From: Chloroflexota bacterium
Lineage (GTDB): Bacteria; Chloroflexota; Anaerolineae; UBA7937; B3-Chlor
NCBI GenBank assembly: GCA_030613785.1
Contig: JAUWLF010000001.1
Span: 1 to 64,000, forward strand
Reading direction: 5' to 3'
Length of the DNA stretch: 64,000 nucleotides
Shown here: positions 19,229 through 27,577 of the stretch, piece after piece
Position numbering within the stretch: position 1 is the stretch's first letter
How the letters are laid out: every line of letters starts with the position of its first letter
The notes under the pieces: model-generated
Told to the model about the DNA's origin: nothing
Databases searched by the model: none
What the model saw: the letters and a program-made list of their open reading frames with translations, nothing else
Translations under genes and position numbers: made by a program

Positions 19229-19300
19229 ATCTGGGCCGCTGTAGGACGCAAGATGGAGGACAAAATCAAAGCGTCTATCAGGGAATGGCTCAAGGAGTAG
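19229..19300 (+). pseudogene. Second copy of the repeat-protein C-terminal unit
   Basis: Reads IWAAVGRKMEDKIKASIREW then LKE and a stop, matching the last unit of the 16666 gene. It has no start or upstream repeats. It overlaps the start of the enoate reductase gene by 16 bases, presumably the original gene arrangement before the insertion. Confidence 0.7.
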
Positions 19301-19353
19301 AACGAAATCAGTGCACCAGCCTCTTCAGACCCATCAACATTGGGTCCCTGAGG
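19252..19353 (+). repeat. Flanking duplication, right copy
   Basis: Partner of 17121..17222 at an offset of 2131 bases. Here the enoate-reductase part is the functional one and the repeat-gene part is the remnant. Confidence 0.75.
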
Positions 19354-21306
19354 CTGGCCAACCGCATAGTCATGCCGGCCATCCATCTGGGCTACACGCC
19401 TGACGGGTTCGTCACCGACACTCTGATCGAGTTCTACGTCGAAAGAGCCGCCGGGGGCGTTGGGTTCATCATCGTCGGTGGTTGTCCCGTTGACGAGTAC
19501 GGCGGAGGCCGGTTCATGATGGGCCTGAGCGACGATGAATTCGTCCCCGGGCTGAAGAGGCTCACACAGGCCATTCACGAACACGGGGTCCCTGTGGCCG
19601 CCCAGATGTACCACGCCGGTCGATACTCCCTCTCAGAGCACATCGGTCGCCAAGCGGTGGCTCCTTCGGCGGTGAAGTCCGCATTCACTCGCGAAATTCC
19701 TCGAGAGATGACTCTGGAGGATATCCAGTCCACGATAGCTAGCTTCGCCGACGCAGCGGACAGGGCCCAAGAAGCGGGTTTCGATGCCGTCGAGATCAGC
19801 GCCTCCGCAGGCTATCTTCTCTCCCAGTTCCTCTCACCGCTGACCAACTTGCGCGAGGATGATTATGGCGGGGATCTCGAAAGCCGCGTGCGATTCCCCT
19901 TGGAGGTAGTGCAGGCCGTACGTGCTGCCGTTGGGCCAGACTACCCTATCATTGTCCGCGTAGCCGGCAACGACTTCGTCGAGGGAGGAAACACCAATCG
20001 AGAAGCTCGGCGCCATTCCCAAGAACTGGAAAAGGCCGGGGTGGATGCCATCAACGTCACCGGGGGCTGGCACGAAACGCGCGTGCCACAGATCATCATG
20101 GCCGTTCCCCGTGGCGCCTTCTCATACCTGGCCCGGGGTGTGAAGGAGGTGGTCGGCATACCGGTCATCTCCAGCAACCGGCACAGTGACCCATTGCTGG
20201 CCGAGAGGGTATTGCGTCACGGTTCAGCCGACTTGATAGCCATGGGGCGCCCGCTCATAGCCGATCCAGAACTTCCACGCAAGGCCAAGGAGGGCCGCTT
20301 TGATGAGATCATCCCGTGCGTGGCCTGCAACCAAGGCTGCTTTGACCACATCTTCGCCCTCCAGCCGGTGGCCTGCATGGTCAACCCACGAGCAGGCCAA
20401 GAGGGCAAGTACAGGTTGGAGCCAGCGGGGAAACCGAAGAGGGTGACGGTCGTCGGCGGCGGACCAGGCGGTATGGAGGCAGCAGTGACGGCCGCCAGCA
20501 GGGGACACAGGGTGACCCTCTTCGAGAGAGGTGATTATCTGGGCGGGCAGTTGAACCTTGCAGCAGCAGCACCGGGCAGAGAGGAACTGCATGACTTGGT
20601 GCTATCACTCCGCTTTCAGCTGACAGAGTGCGGCGTGGATATTAGACTGGGTCAAGAGGCCACGGCGGAGCTCGTCCTGAGCAGTGAGCCCGAGGCGGTG
20701 GTGGTGGCTACCGGAGGCGATCCCATAGTACCCGACATCCCTGGGGCGGACAGTGAGCAAGTCGTTCAAGCCTGGGACGTGCTGGCACATCAGGCTGATA
20801 CGGGAAGAAGGATCGTGGTCCTGGGCGGTGGAGCCACCGGCTGTCTGGTCGCCTTGTACCTGGCGCAAATGGGTACCTTGGAAGCTCAAACCTTGCGGTT
20901 CTTGGTGCAGAACAGAGCCGAAACCTGGGAAACGCTACAAGAGCTGGTCACCAAAGGAATCAAGCATGTGACCCTGGTGGAGATGCAATCGAGGTTGGGG
21001 CAAGACATCGGCTACACCACCCGATGGACAGTTCTCCAAGACCTTCGCCGCTATAGCGTGGAGACTCTGATTGGCGCGAAGGCACTGCGGATTATCCCCG
21101 AAGGAGTGCTGATAGCTGTCGATCACGAGGAGAGGCTCATCGAAGCCGACACAGTTGTCTTGGCCGCGGGCGTCTCCCCCCGGAGCGCCCTCTACGAGAG
21201 TCTGAAAGACCGCACCAGTGAACTGCACCTGATCGGTGATGCCAAATCTCCTCGAAGAGCCTACGACGCCATACGTGAGGGTTTCGAGGTGGGAATGGCG
21301 ATCTAG
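19285..21306 (+). CDS. FAD/FMN/4Fe-4S enoate reductase (2,4-dienoyl-CoA reductase / OYE-like)
   Basis: About 673 residues. An N-terminal OYE-type TIM barrel (LFRPINIGSLRLANRIVMP; YHAGRYS; SAGYLLSQFLSPLTN) is followed by the iron-sulfur cluster cysteines CVACNQGC...ACMVNP. A C-terminal pair of Rossmann domains shows VVGGGPGGMEAA for FAD and VVLGGGATGC for NAD(P)H. Family members reduce activated C=C bonds, such as dienoyl-CoA or other enoates. The exact substrate is unknown. ATG 19285 is the most likely start and lies within the remnant of the repeat gene, overlapping its stop; an earlier in-frame ATG at 19222 is a weaker choice. The ribosome site is poor, in keeping with former coupling to an upstream gene. 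Confidence 0.85.
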   Translation: MAQGVERNQCTSLFRPINIGSLRLANRIVMPAIHLGYTPDGFVTDTLIEFYVERAAGGVGFIIVGGCPVDEYGGGRFMMGLSDDEFVPGLKRLTQAIHEHGVPVAAQMYHAGRYSLSEHIGRQAVAPSAVKSAFTREIPREMTLEDIQSTIASFADAADRAQEAGFDAVEISASAGYLLSQFLSPLTNLREDDYGGDLESRVRFPLEVVQAVRAAVGPDYPIIVRVAGNDFVEGGNTNREARRHSQELEKAGVDAINVTGGWHETRVPQIIMAVPRGAFSYLARGVKEVVGIPVISSNRHSDPLLAERVLRHGSADLIAMGRPLIADPELPRKAKEGRFDEIIPCVACNQGCFDHIFALQPVACMVNPRAGQEGKYRLEPAGKPKRVTVVGGGPGGMEAAVTAASRGHRVTLFERGDYLGGQLNLAAAAPGREELHDLVLSLRFQLTECGVDIRLGQEATAELVLSSEPEAVVVATGGDPIVPDIPGADSEQVVQAWDVLAHQADTGRRIVVLGGGATGCLVALYLAQMGTLEAQTLRFLVQNRAETWETLQELVTKGIKHVTLVEMQSRLGQDIGYTTRWTVLQDLRRYSVETLIGAKALRIIPEGVLIAVDHEERLIEADTVVLAAGVSPRSALYESLKDRTSELHLIGDAKSPRRAYDAIREGFEVGMAI

Positions 21307-21316
21307 ACATGTCGGT

Positions 21317-21345
21317 TTGCCGAAGCGTGACACCCACGGTAGAAT
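21317..21345 (+). promoter_or_regulatory. Promoter of the small membrane protein gene
   Basis: TTGCCG (21317..21322), 17-base spacer, TAGAAT (21340..21345), 45 bases before the ATG at 21390. Confidence 0.55.
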
Positions 21346-21389
21346 GGTGACACTGAGAGCAGCGAAGCATCTGGAAAGGAGAGGACACT

Positions 21390-21824
21390 ATGAGCGAAGA
21401 GGAGCATCGAAGAAGAAACGAGAAAGAGGAGAAGGACGAGAAGGACGGAGACGAAAGGGAATGGGACAAAGGTGAACAGTGGACTGGCGGCGATGCTCTG
21501 GGCCCACTTGTCTGGGGGTTGATCATCATCTGGGCAGGGCTTACGCTAGTCGCCGCCAACTTGGGCACATTCCCGTGGTTGGCCTCGGACAACGTCTGGA
21601 GTATCGTCTTCATCGGAGCAGGCCTGCTGTTTCTGTTGGAGGTGGTGATCCGCGTACTGATGCCCGCCTATCGCCGTCCCGTACGAGGCCGCCTGATTCT
21701 GGCTTTCGTTGCTCTGGGCATCGGCCTGGGCGGATACATCGGCTGGGAACTGACTTGGCCGCTGATCCTCGTGGGAGTCGGCTTGGCGATCATCCTCGGC
21801 GTCTTTCTCAGGCCTAGATTCTAG
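21390..21824 (+). CDS. Small four-helix membrane protein with charged N-terminus
   Basis: 144 residues. A strongly charged N-terminus of about 35 residues rich in E, K, R and D is followed by four hydrophobic spans (about 40-60, 68-88, 103-118 and 122-140). The span pattern and the repeated GLxLI-type glycines resemble the LiaF/DUF5668-like transmembrane domain seen in cell-envelope stress proteins, but no sensory tail is present. The start has AAAGGAGAGG and its own promoter, so it is separate from the enoate reductase. Function unknown. Confidence 0.7.
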   Translation: MSEEEHRRRNEKEEKDEKDGDEREWDKGEQWTGGDALGPLVWGLIIIWAGLTLVAANLGTFPWLASDNVWSIVFIGAGLLFLLEVVIRVLMPAYRRPVRGRLILAFVALGIGLGGYIGWELTWPLILVGVGLAIILGVFLRPRF

Positions 21825-21836
21825 CCAGCGTCTGAG

Positions 21837-23006
21837 CTACAGACGACCCAGATCCATGGTCACGAGTTGGTCCCACCAATAGCGCACTCGAGTGAGAGGC
21901 CTATCGCGCCCAATGCACCTGAAGTATGGAGGTTGAAAGGCCTTTATGAGGTCGCCGATCTCGTAGCGAGGCAGGATCGGCGTAGACACGACGAGGCTGC
22001 CTGTCTCCCCCGGATGCATCTCGTGCATCATCTTGATGCCTCGCGGGGTTTGAATCTCGAAGAAAAAGAGGTCGTAGTTGGGCACCCATGCCCGCTTCTC
22101 ATCCCTCTGCTGGCCGAAGATGCCTTCCGTTGTGCCATAGATCTCGGCGATGTCCGCCGGGCCGAATAGGGCCCTCAGGATAGATCGGTGTTTGGTGTTG
22201 ATACCCGGCACACTGCCCAGGGTCATGATCCGTATGTGCCACAGGTCCTTCGGGTACACATTGTGTGCCTGATGTAGATACCGGCCAAAGTCCACGGCCG
22301 TCGGCGCCACGCCGCCCACAATGGTGATATCCTCATCCTTGCATCGCTCGTAGGCCAGTTCGAAGCGCCGCTTCCAGTCCTCTATCGTCTTTCCGCCTCC
22401 CAGTGCGTCCACGTCTTCTTGGGTAGGAAGGGTACGGAGAGGCGTGGCCGCTGTCGTACGCTTCGAATAGATGCCGGAGCTATAGCCGTACTCCACTTCT
22501 CGCTCCCCAACTCGGAGGGTGCCCACGACGGAGGGGAAATTCAGATTGAGGTTCACACCCTGAAGCACATCAAACTGGCCGGTGCGCGCAATGTGGTTCA
22601 TTAGCGCCCGGCCAGCACAGGCCCGCCCCTCGAGGTCCATGGGGGTCATGGGAATGAACTTGGACTCACCCTTCGTCGTCCCGCGGGTGATGGCCCAGCC
22701 GACTGGCGGCTCGTGGAGCAGAACGTCCTCCTCTCCGGCCATCACTCGGTCAATCAAGGGCTTCAAGTCATCGTAGGTAGCGATGGGAAAAGCGTCCCTG
22801 TACTGCTCTACCGTCTTGACACCAACCGCTCCGTGCTGCACCCCGTACTTCGTCTGAGCATAACCCCGCAGCACCCTCTCCAACACGGCCTCCTGTGCGG
22901 CCGCGGGGTCTGCCACGGCCTCGTGCCACGGACTGAGAAAGGCTTCCAGCATCTGAACTCCGGCTTCCCTCTCTTGTGCCAACGCCTCTTCTAGCTTCTC
23001 AGCCAT
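21837..23006 (-). CDS. GH3-like acyl-adenylating enzyme, short form
   Basis: 389 residues. The sequence KYGVQHG, ITRGTTKGESKFIPMT (the phosphate-binding loop), YGYSSG and YGTTEG are GH3-family motifs. GH3 proteins activate carboxylic acids with ATP and join them to amino acids; bacterial members are poorly studied. Typical GH3 proteins are 500-600 residues. This one stops soon after the GRDRPLTRVRYWWDQL segment and lacks the C-terminal lid domain that closes on the active site. The end shows no frameshift, so it may be a natural short form. GGGGGTGAG precedes the ATG. It follows the YvcK-mutase fusion with a 34-base gap, so they probably share a transcript. Confidence 0.7.
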   Translation of the reverse strand: MAEKLEEALAQEREAGVQMLEAFLSPWHEAVADPAAAQEAVLERVLRGYAQTKYGVQHGAVGVKTVEQYRDAFPIATYDDLKPLIDRVMAGEEDVLLHEPPVGWAITRGTTKGESKFIPMTPMDLEGRACAGRALMNHIARTGQFDVLQGVNLNLNFPSVVGTLRVGEREVEYGYSSGIYSKRTTAATPLRTLPTQEDVDALGGGKTIEDWKRRFELAYERCKDEDITIVGGVAPTAVDFGRYLHQAHNVYPKDLWHIRIMTLGSVPGINTKHRSILRALFGPADIAEIYGTTEGIFGQQRDEKRAWVPNYDLFFFEIQTPRGIKMMHEMHPGETGSLVVSTPILPRYEIGDLIKAFQPPYFRCIGRDRPLTRVRYWWDQLVTMDLGRL

Positions 23007-23040
23007 GTCGTCTCACCCCCAACAGCGAATGCGTCGTCCG

Positions 23041-25704
23041 CTAGGCGATCACCGATGGCAGGAACTGAGATATGCGCCTTGTGACAGTCTCCTGTATTTC
23101 CCGCAAGTCCTCCTCGGTCCTGCCCTCGACTCTGACGGACAGTACCGGCTGCGTGTTCGAGGCCCTCACCAAAGCCCAACCACCCTCGAACTTAATGCGC
23201 GCCCCATCTATGTCTATGACCTCGTGGCTCTCCATGAACGACTCCTTGATCATCTCCACTATGCCGAACTTCTGCGTATCCGCACAGGGTATTCGCATTT
23301 CCGGCGAGCTGTAGTACCTCGGCAGTTCCTGCACTAGTTCTGACAGGGGCTTGTCCATCTTGGAGAGATACTCGGCAAGCTTCCCCGCTGCGAAGAGGGC
23401 ATCGTCAAAGTTGAGAGGGGGATCATTGAAGAAGACGTGCCCGCTCAACTCCACGCCCAAAGCTGCGTTCTCCTGCCTCATCTTCTGGAGTATGTATGCG
23501 TTGCCACACCTGGTCATGAACGGTATTCCACCGTGACCCACGATATCGTCTATCAGGGCCTGAGAGCAGCGAACGTCCAAGACGACCTTAGCAGGCCCAC
23601 CGACCAGGAACTCCCTGGCTAGAAGGGCCACGTACTTGTCTGGCAGCACAGTCGCCCCACGTTCATCGACTACGCCTAGCCTGTCTCCATCGCCATCGAA
23701 GCCGATTCCGAAGTCCGCGGACTCCTTGAGAACCGTGGCCTTCAGATCACGGATGTTCTCCTCCACCAGTGGGTCAGGCTCATGGTTCGGAAAGCGACCA
23801 TCGGGTTCGCAATACAGCGACACGACCTCGCATCCCAGGTCCTCCATCAACCGACTGCCAAGAAGGCCCGCCGTGCCGTTCCCTCCATCCACCACCACCT
23901 TCAGCCGACGATTCAGTAGGATTCTCTCTCGAATATGGTCCATATACGCGGGAATCACGTTCATCTCCTCCATAGAGCCTTTCCCGCTTTCGAACTGATT
24001 CTTGGCTATCAAGCGCTCCACATGCTGCAACGCCTCCCCGGCGAGTGGATAGGGACCGACCTGGAGCTTGAGGCCGTTGAACTCCGGAGGGTTGTGACTG
24101 GCCGTCACCATCACTGCCCCATCAGCGAATGCCCTGTCGAGGGCAAAAGAGAGGGCGGGCGTGGGGACGACGCCCACGTCAACGACCTGACAACCTGTGG
24201 AAAGCAACCCCTTAGTGACGGCAGAGAAGAAGCGCTCAGAAGAGAGCCGCACATCCCGCCCCACGACAACCTTGTTCCGGCCGGTACTCCGCTGGATGTA
24301 GGTTCCAAATGCTTTCCCTATCGTCTCTATCACGCCTGTGGTCAAATCAGCGTCCGCAACTCCCCGGATGTCATACTCTTTGAACACGGCTCGGCTTGCC
24401 GAAAGCTTGGCCTGGAAAGCGTAGTCCCGCAAGATCCCTGTCACCGCCTCAGACAGCTTCATGGGGTCGTGGCGGAGAACGATCTTCTCGGTGCCATTGG
24501 CGCCTTCCTCCACGACCTCTTGCACCAGGTCCCTCTCGATCAGCAGTGCCCCTTCGACCAGAACCAACTCCTCTGGCGTATCCTCGAACAAGATAATCTG
24601 GGTATCATCCTTCATGACTGGGACAGATCCCACGGGCTCAGCAGATACGCTTCGATATCTGGCCAGAACAGAATCTGTGATCTCTTCCGTCCTGCTGACG
24701 AGCACGTAGTCCAGGCGGAATCCGCAGTTGTTCTGTATAGCCCTCACATGATCGCCTACCGAGTAGCCATCCGTTAGACCCGGCTGTGTCATGATATTGC
24801 AGACGAATATCCTCCTGGCTGAGCTTCTCCTCAATAAGTCGTTGATCTCTGGAACCAGCAGCGTCGGAATGATGTTGGTCAACAGCGAGCCGGGTCCGAT
24901 GACCACGGCATCGGCCATCTCCAACGCTTCTACCACCTCGGGAGATGCCGCCACAGGCACCTCAGGTCCCTCATCAACCCTGGACTCGAGCCACACTTTC
25001 TTGATGGTGGCAGCCCCCTTCCGGGAAAGGATCTCCGCTTCGCCTGAAAGCGTCCGCCCATCTTCAAGCTGAGCACACAGCCCCACTTTCTCTGTCGAGG
25101 GGAACAGTACCTCCTCCCCCGATGTGCCAAGCCCCCGCCGTAACTTCGCGAAAGCGGTCCCGCTGCCCACGGGGGGAACGACACCGGTTATCTGCCACGG
25201 AACCTCCTTGGCGATTCGCAGCAGCATGGACAGTCCCGCAGTCCCAGCAAACACAACAACCTTGGGCTTCTCCGTTGGGCCGTGATAATAGTCGTAGGCC
25301 ACGTCAACGAGGCTCTCATTCGTGGCCCTCCGGGCCACGAAAGGAGCGACGAGGGTGTGACTCAGTTTGACGAACGACACCACCAGCAAAGTCACGCCTA
25401 TGGTACCCACGAGAATACCCCGCTGCACGTGAGGGATGAACTGAAGAGTGAGGTAATAGACATAGGATGGAAATGGCGCCGTACGGTACATGTGTACCAG
25501 AACGTAGGCGAAGCCCAAGCTCAGAAGCAGGATTCCAAAGAACAGGGCCAGTAACCAGCGCTTGATGTGCCAGCCCGGCAGGAGCAGCCTCAATACTCTG
25601 CTGCTCCTCAGCTTTTCCCTCACTCTACCTGTCTCCATCTGACCATGCCCAAAGGTACCCGGGCGAGCCGTGCTGCCACGATTGCTGTGCCCGCAGAGAC
25701 CCAC
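23041..25704 (-). CDS. Fusion: membrane-anchored YvcK/CofD-like domain plus phosphohexomutase
   Basis: Up to 887 residues. Two membrane spans (about 46-66 and 84-108) are followed by a YvcK (GlmR)/CofD-like region (about 147-440) with GLSMLLR, ELEDGR-type CAQLEDGRTL, IGPGSLLTNIIPTLLV and CNIMTQPGLTDGY. The C-terminal half (about 445-887) is a complete phosphohexomutase: KEYDIRGVAD, TASHNPPEFNG, DGDGDRLGV, SGHVFF and RASNTQPVLSVR. Canonical YvcK has GGGTGLS and DDGGSSGRLR; here these read AGTAGLS and VPPVGSGTAFAKLR, and the central stretch is clearly shorter. The regulatory domain may therefore be altered. YvcK proteins bind UDP-GlcNAc and control glucosamine-phosphate supply, so fusion to a hexosamine/hexose mutase makes pathway sense. 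GTG 25704 abuts the previous stop; ATG 25638 and GTG 25623 are alternative starts. Confidence 0.8.
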   Translation of the reverse strand: MGLCGHSNRGSTARPGTFGHGQMETGRVREKLRSSRVLRLLLPGWHIKRWLLALFFGILLLSLGFAYVLVHMYRTAPFPSYVYYLTLQFIPHVQRGILVGTIGVTLLVVSFVKLSHTLVAPFVARRATNESLVDVAYDYYHGPTEKPKVVVFAGTAGLSMLLRIAKEVPWQITGVVPPVGSGTAFAKLRRGLGTSGEEVLFPSTEKVGLCAQLEDGRTLSGEAEILSRKGAATIKKVWLESRVDEGPEVPVAASPEVVEALEMADAVVIGPGSLLTNIIPTLLVPEINDLLRRSSARRIFVCNIMTQPGLTDGYSVGDHVRAIQNNCGFRLDYVLVSRTEEITDSVLARYRSVSAEPVGSVPVMKDDTQIILFEDTPEELVLVEGALLIERDLVQEVVEEGANGTEKIVLRHDPMKLSEAVTGILRDYAFQAKLSASRAVFKEYDIRGVADADLTTGVIETIGKAFGTYIQRSTGRNKVVVGRDVRLSSERFFSAVTKGLLSTGCQVVDVGVVPTPALSFALDRAFADGAVMVTASHNPPEFNGLKLQVGPYPLAGEALQHVERLIAKNQFESGKGSMEEMNVIPAYMDHIRERILLNRRLKVVVDGGNGTAGLLGSRLMEDLGCEVVSLYCEPDGRFPNHEPDPLVEENIRDLKATVLKESADFGIGFDGDGDRLGVVDERGATVLPDKYVALLAREFLVGGPAKVVLDVRCSQALIDDIVGHGGIPFMTRCGNAYILQKMRQENAALGVELSGHVFFNDPPLNFDDALFAAGKLAEYLSKMDKPLSELVQELPRYYSSPEMRIPCADTQKFGIVEMIKESFMESHEVIDIDGARIKFEGGWALVRASNTQPVLSVRVEGRTEEDLREIQETVTRRISQFLPSVIA

Positions 25705-27099
25705 TCATGCCAAGCCCTCGAACCCCAAAACACCTGACGATATCTCGTCAGCGCAGCAGTTGGCCAGCTCCGCCACGATCAGGCACTTGATCTCCTCCAA
25801 CCGCTCGGGCGTCCGTGCTTCGAACACCAGGGCGATGTTAGGAGTGGTATGCGAGGCTCGCACGGACGCCCACCCATGCTCGAAGTCGATGCGCAGGCCG
25901 TCGAGGTCCTTGAGCGGGAAGCGCTTATCGAAACACGTCCTTATGCGATCCATGACCGCAAACTTGTCCTCGTCGGCACATGGGAGCTTGACCTCAGGGG
26001 CGGAACAGTAGCGGGGGATTTTCGCCACGAGGTCTGATAGCGCGCACCCTGCGCTTGACAACGCTTCCAGGACTTTCGCCGAAGCGAAGATCCCGTCGTC
26101 AAAGTCAAAGAGGTCATCCCGGAAGAAGATATGTCCGCTGGCCTCGCCACCGATCAAAGCCTCACTTCGCCTGACCTCCTCCATCACCCGCGTATAGCCC
26201 GTGGGAGCCATGCGAGGCACCCCGCCATTCGCCTCGATCACATCGATCAAGGCGCGCGACGAAAGCAGGTCAAAGACAACCGTGCCTCGCTCACGCTTCA
26301 ACATCTCCGCTGCGATGAGCGCCACTATCAGATCTCCAGATAGTATCTCTCCCTTATCCGTCACCAAGCCCACCCGGTCCCCGTCGCCATCGTAGGCAAT
26401 GCCCACATCAGCTTGGTGTTCCAGCACCGCCGTAGCCAGGTCCTGCATGTTCTCTTCTTCACTCGGGTCTGGGAGATGATGAGGAAAGCGACCATCCAGC
26501 TCGCAGTACAACTCCTTCACGTCGCATCCCAGTTGTCGGAACAGCTCCGGCGCCACCAAACCGGTAGTGCCGTTCCCAGCATCAACGACCACTTCGAAGC
26601 CTCTGTCTATCTCTACTCTCTGCTGTACGGCCGAGAGGTACTCTTCGAGGATGGTGGAGTCCTTGACAAGATGCCCTTCCCCCTGAGCGAAAGGGCCACC
26701 TTCTGCCAGTCGCCGCAAGGCCTGGATCTCCTCACCACTGAAAGGGAGCGCACTCTTGCGTAGCTTCAGGCCGTTGTACTGTGAAGGGTTGTGGCTCGCG
26801 GTCACAACGACCCCTCCCGCCGCCTGTAAGCGTTTGACCGCGAAGTAGACCATGGGCGTCGTGACGACACCGATGTCAATTACCTCGCACCCCGTGCCCA
26901 TGAGGCCAGCGATCAGGGCCCGAGCGAGATCGGGCGAGCTCAACCGGGCATCTCGACCCACGACCACCTTCCGATTGCTCTCTTTCTGAACAGTGGTCCC
27001 ATAGGCTGCACCCAGCACCGTGCAGACTTGCGGATCGAGGTTCTCCCCGACGACACCTCTAATGTCGTACTCGCGGAAAATGGTGGGATCCAAGAGCAA
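25705..27099 (-). CDS. manB: Phosphomannomutase/phosphoglucomutase, stand-alone paralogue
   Basis: 464 residues. All four family landmarks are present: IFREYDIRGVVGENL, TASHNPSQYNG (phosphoserine), AYDGDGDRVGLV (metal) and GGEASGHIFF (sugar), with RASHTTPNIALVFE binding phosphate near the end. It lies directly upstream of the YvcK-mutase fusion and its stop touches the next start, so the two are translated from one mRNA. The two mutases are tandem paralogues and differ in sugar-loop sequence (GGEASGH against GVELSGH), so they may differ in substrate or form a heteromer. It has a promoter at 27140..27168. Confidence 0.88.
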   Translation of the reverse strand: MLLDPTIFREYDIRGVVGENLDPQVCTVLGAAYGTTVQKESNRKVVVGRDARLSSPDLARALIAGLMGTGCEVIDIGVVTTPMVYFAVKRLQAAGGVVVTASHNPSQYNGLKLRKSALPFSGEEIQALRRLAEGGPFAQGEGHLVKDSTILEEYLSAVQQRVEIDRGFEVVVDAGNGTTGLVAPELFRQLGCDVKELYCELDGRFPHHLPDPSEEENMQDLATAVLEHQADVGIAYDGDGDRVGLVTDKGEILSGDLIVALIAAEMLKRERGTVVFDLLSSRALIDVIEANGGVPRMAPTGYTRVMEEVRRSEALIGGEASGHIFFRDDLFDFDDGIFASAKVLEALSSAGCALSDLVAKIPRYCSAPEVKLPCADEDKFAVMDRIRTCFDKRFPLKDLDGLRIDFEHGWASVRASHTTPNIALVFEARTPERLEEIKCLIVAELANCCADEISSGVLGFEGLA

Positions 27100-27139
27100 C
27101 GCGTTTCTCCTCGGAGATGGCAGTGGGTTCGTTCAGGGT

Positions 27140-27168
27140 ATTCTATAGCAAAGGCCAGGTCGTGGCAA
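27140..27168 (-). promoter_or_regulatory. Promoter of the mutase / YvcK-mutase / GH3 operon
   Basis: Minus strand TTGCCA (27163..27168), 17-base spacer, TAGAAT (27140..27145), about 40 bases before the start at 27099. Confidence 0.6.
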
Positions 27169-27319
27169 GCTCCCCATATCCCATTCCGTGCAACATCTCA
27201 CTGCTTCTGATAGAATTGAGCATGTCTGACAGTCGATCTGAGACGATGGCAACGGGCCGGTTCCCCTGCAGGGAGTGTTCTCGCGAGATCGGACGGATCC
27301 AGTCAAGGAGGTTACCACA

Positions 27320-27577
27320 TTGACGAAGGTGAAACTGTACGCGTTGAGTACGTGTGGCTGGTGCAGAAAGACCAAGCGGTTCCTGGACGACAACGACGTT
27401 GATTATGAGTACGAGTACCTTGATCTGCTAACGGGCAACGAGAGGGTTCGCGCTCTGGCGGAAGTGGAGCAGTACAACCGCCGTAAGAGCTTTCCGACCC
27501 TTGTCGTGCAGAACGACGACACCCACGTAGTCATCGGCTACAGGGAGAGCCGCTTGCGGGAGGTGCTAGGCGTATGA
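27320..27577 (+). CDS. Glutaredoxin-like protein
   Basis: 85 residues. The redox motif C-GW-C follows the first strand (KLYALSTCGWCRKTKRFL), and the cis-proline region SFPTLVV and the C-terminal GYRESRLREVL match the glutaredoxin fold. The start is TTG 27320, with a perfect AAGGAGGT (27305..27312) seven bases upstream. An in-frame ATG further upstream (27275) would add an unrelated tail. Its stop overlaps the next start by four bases (ATGA), so the product is made together with the FTR-like protein, which is probably its reductant. Confidence 0.85.
   Translation: MTKVKLYALSTCGWCRKTKRFLDDNDVDYEYEYLDLLTGNERVRALAEVEQYNRRKSFPTLVVQNDDTHVVIGYRESRLREVLGV

Noticed and set aside
23935-24777. Plus-strand frame opposite the YvcK-mutase fusion
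   Set aside because: Shadow of the fusion gene; no recognisable domain or ribosome site.
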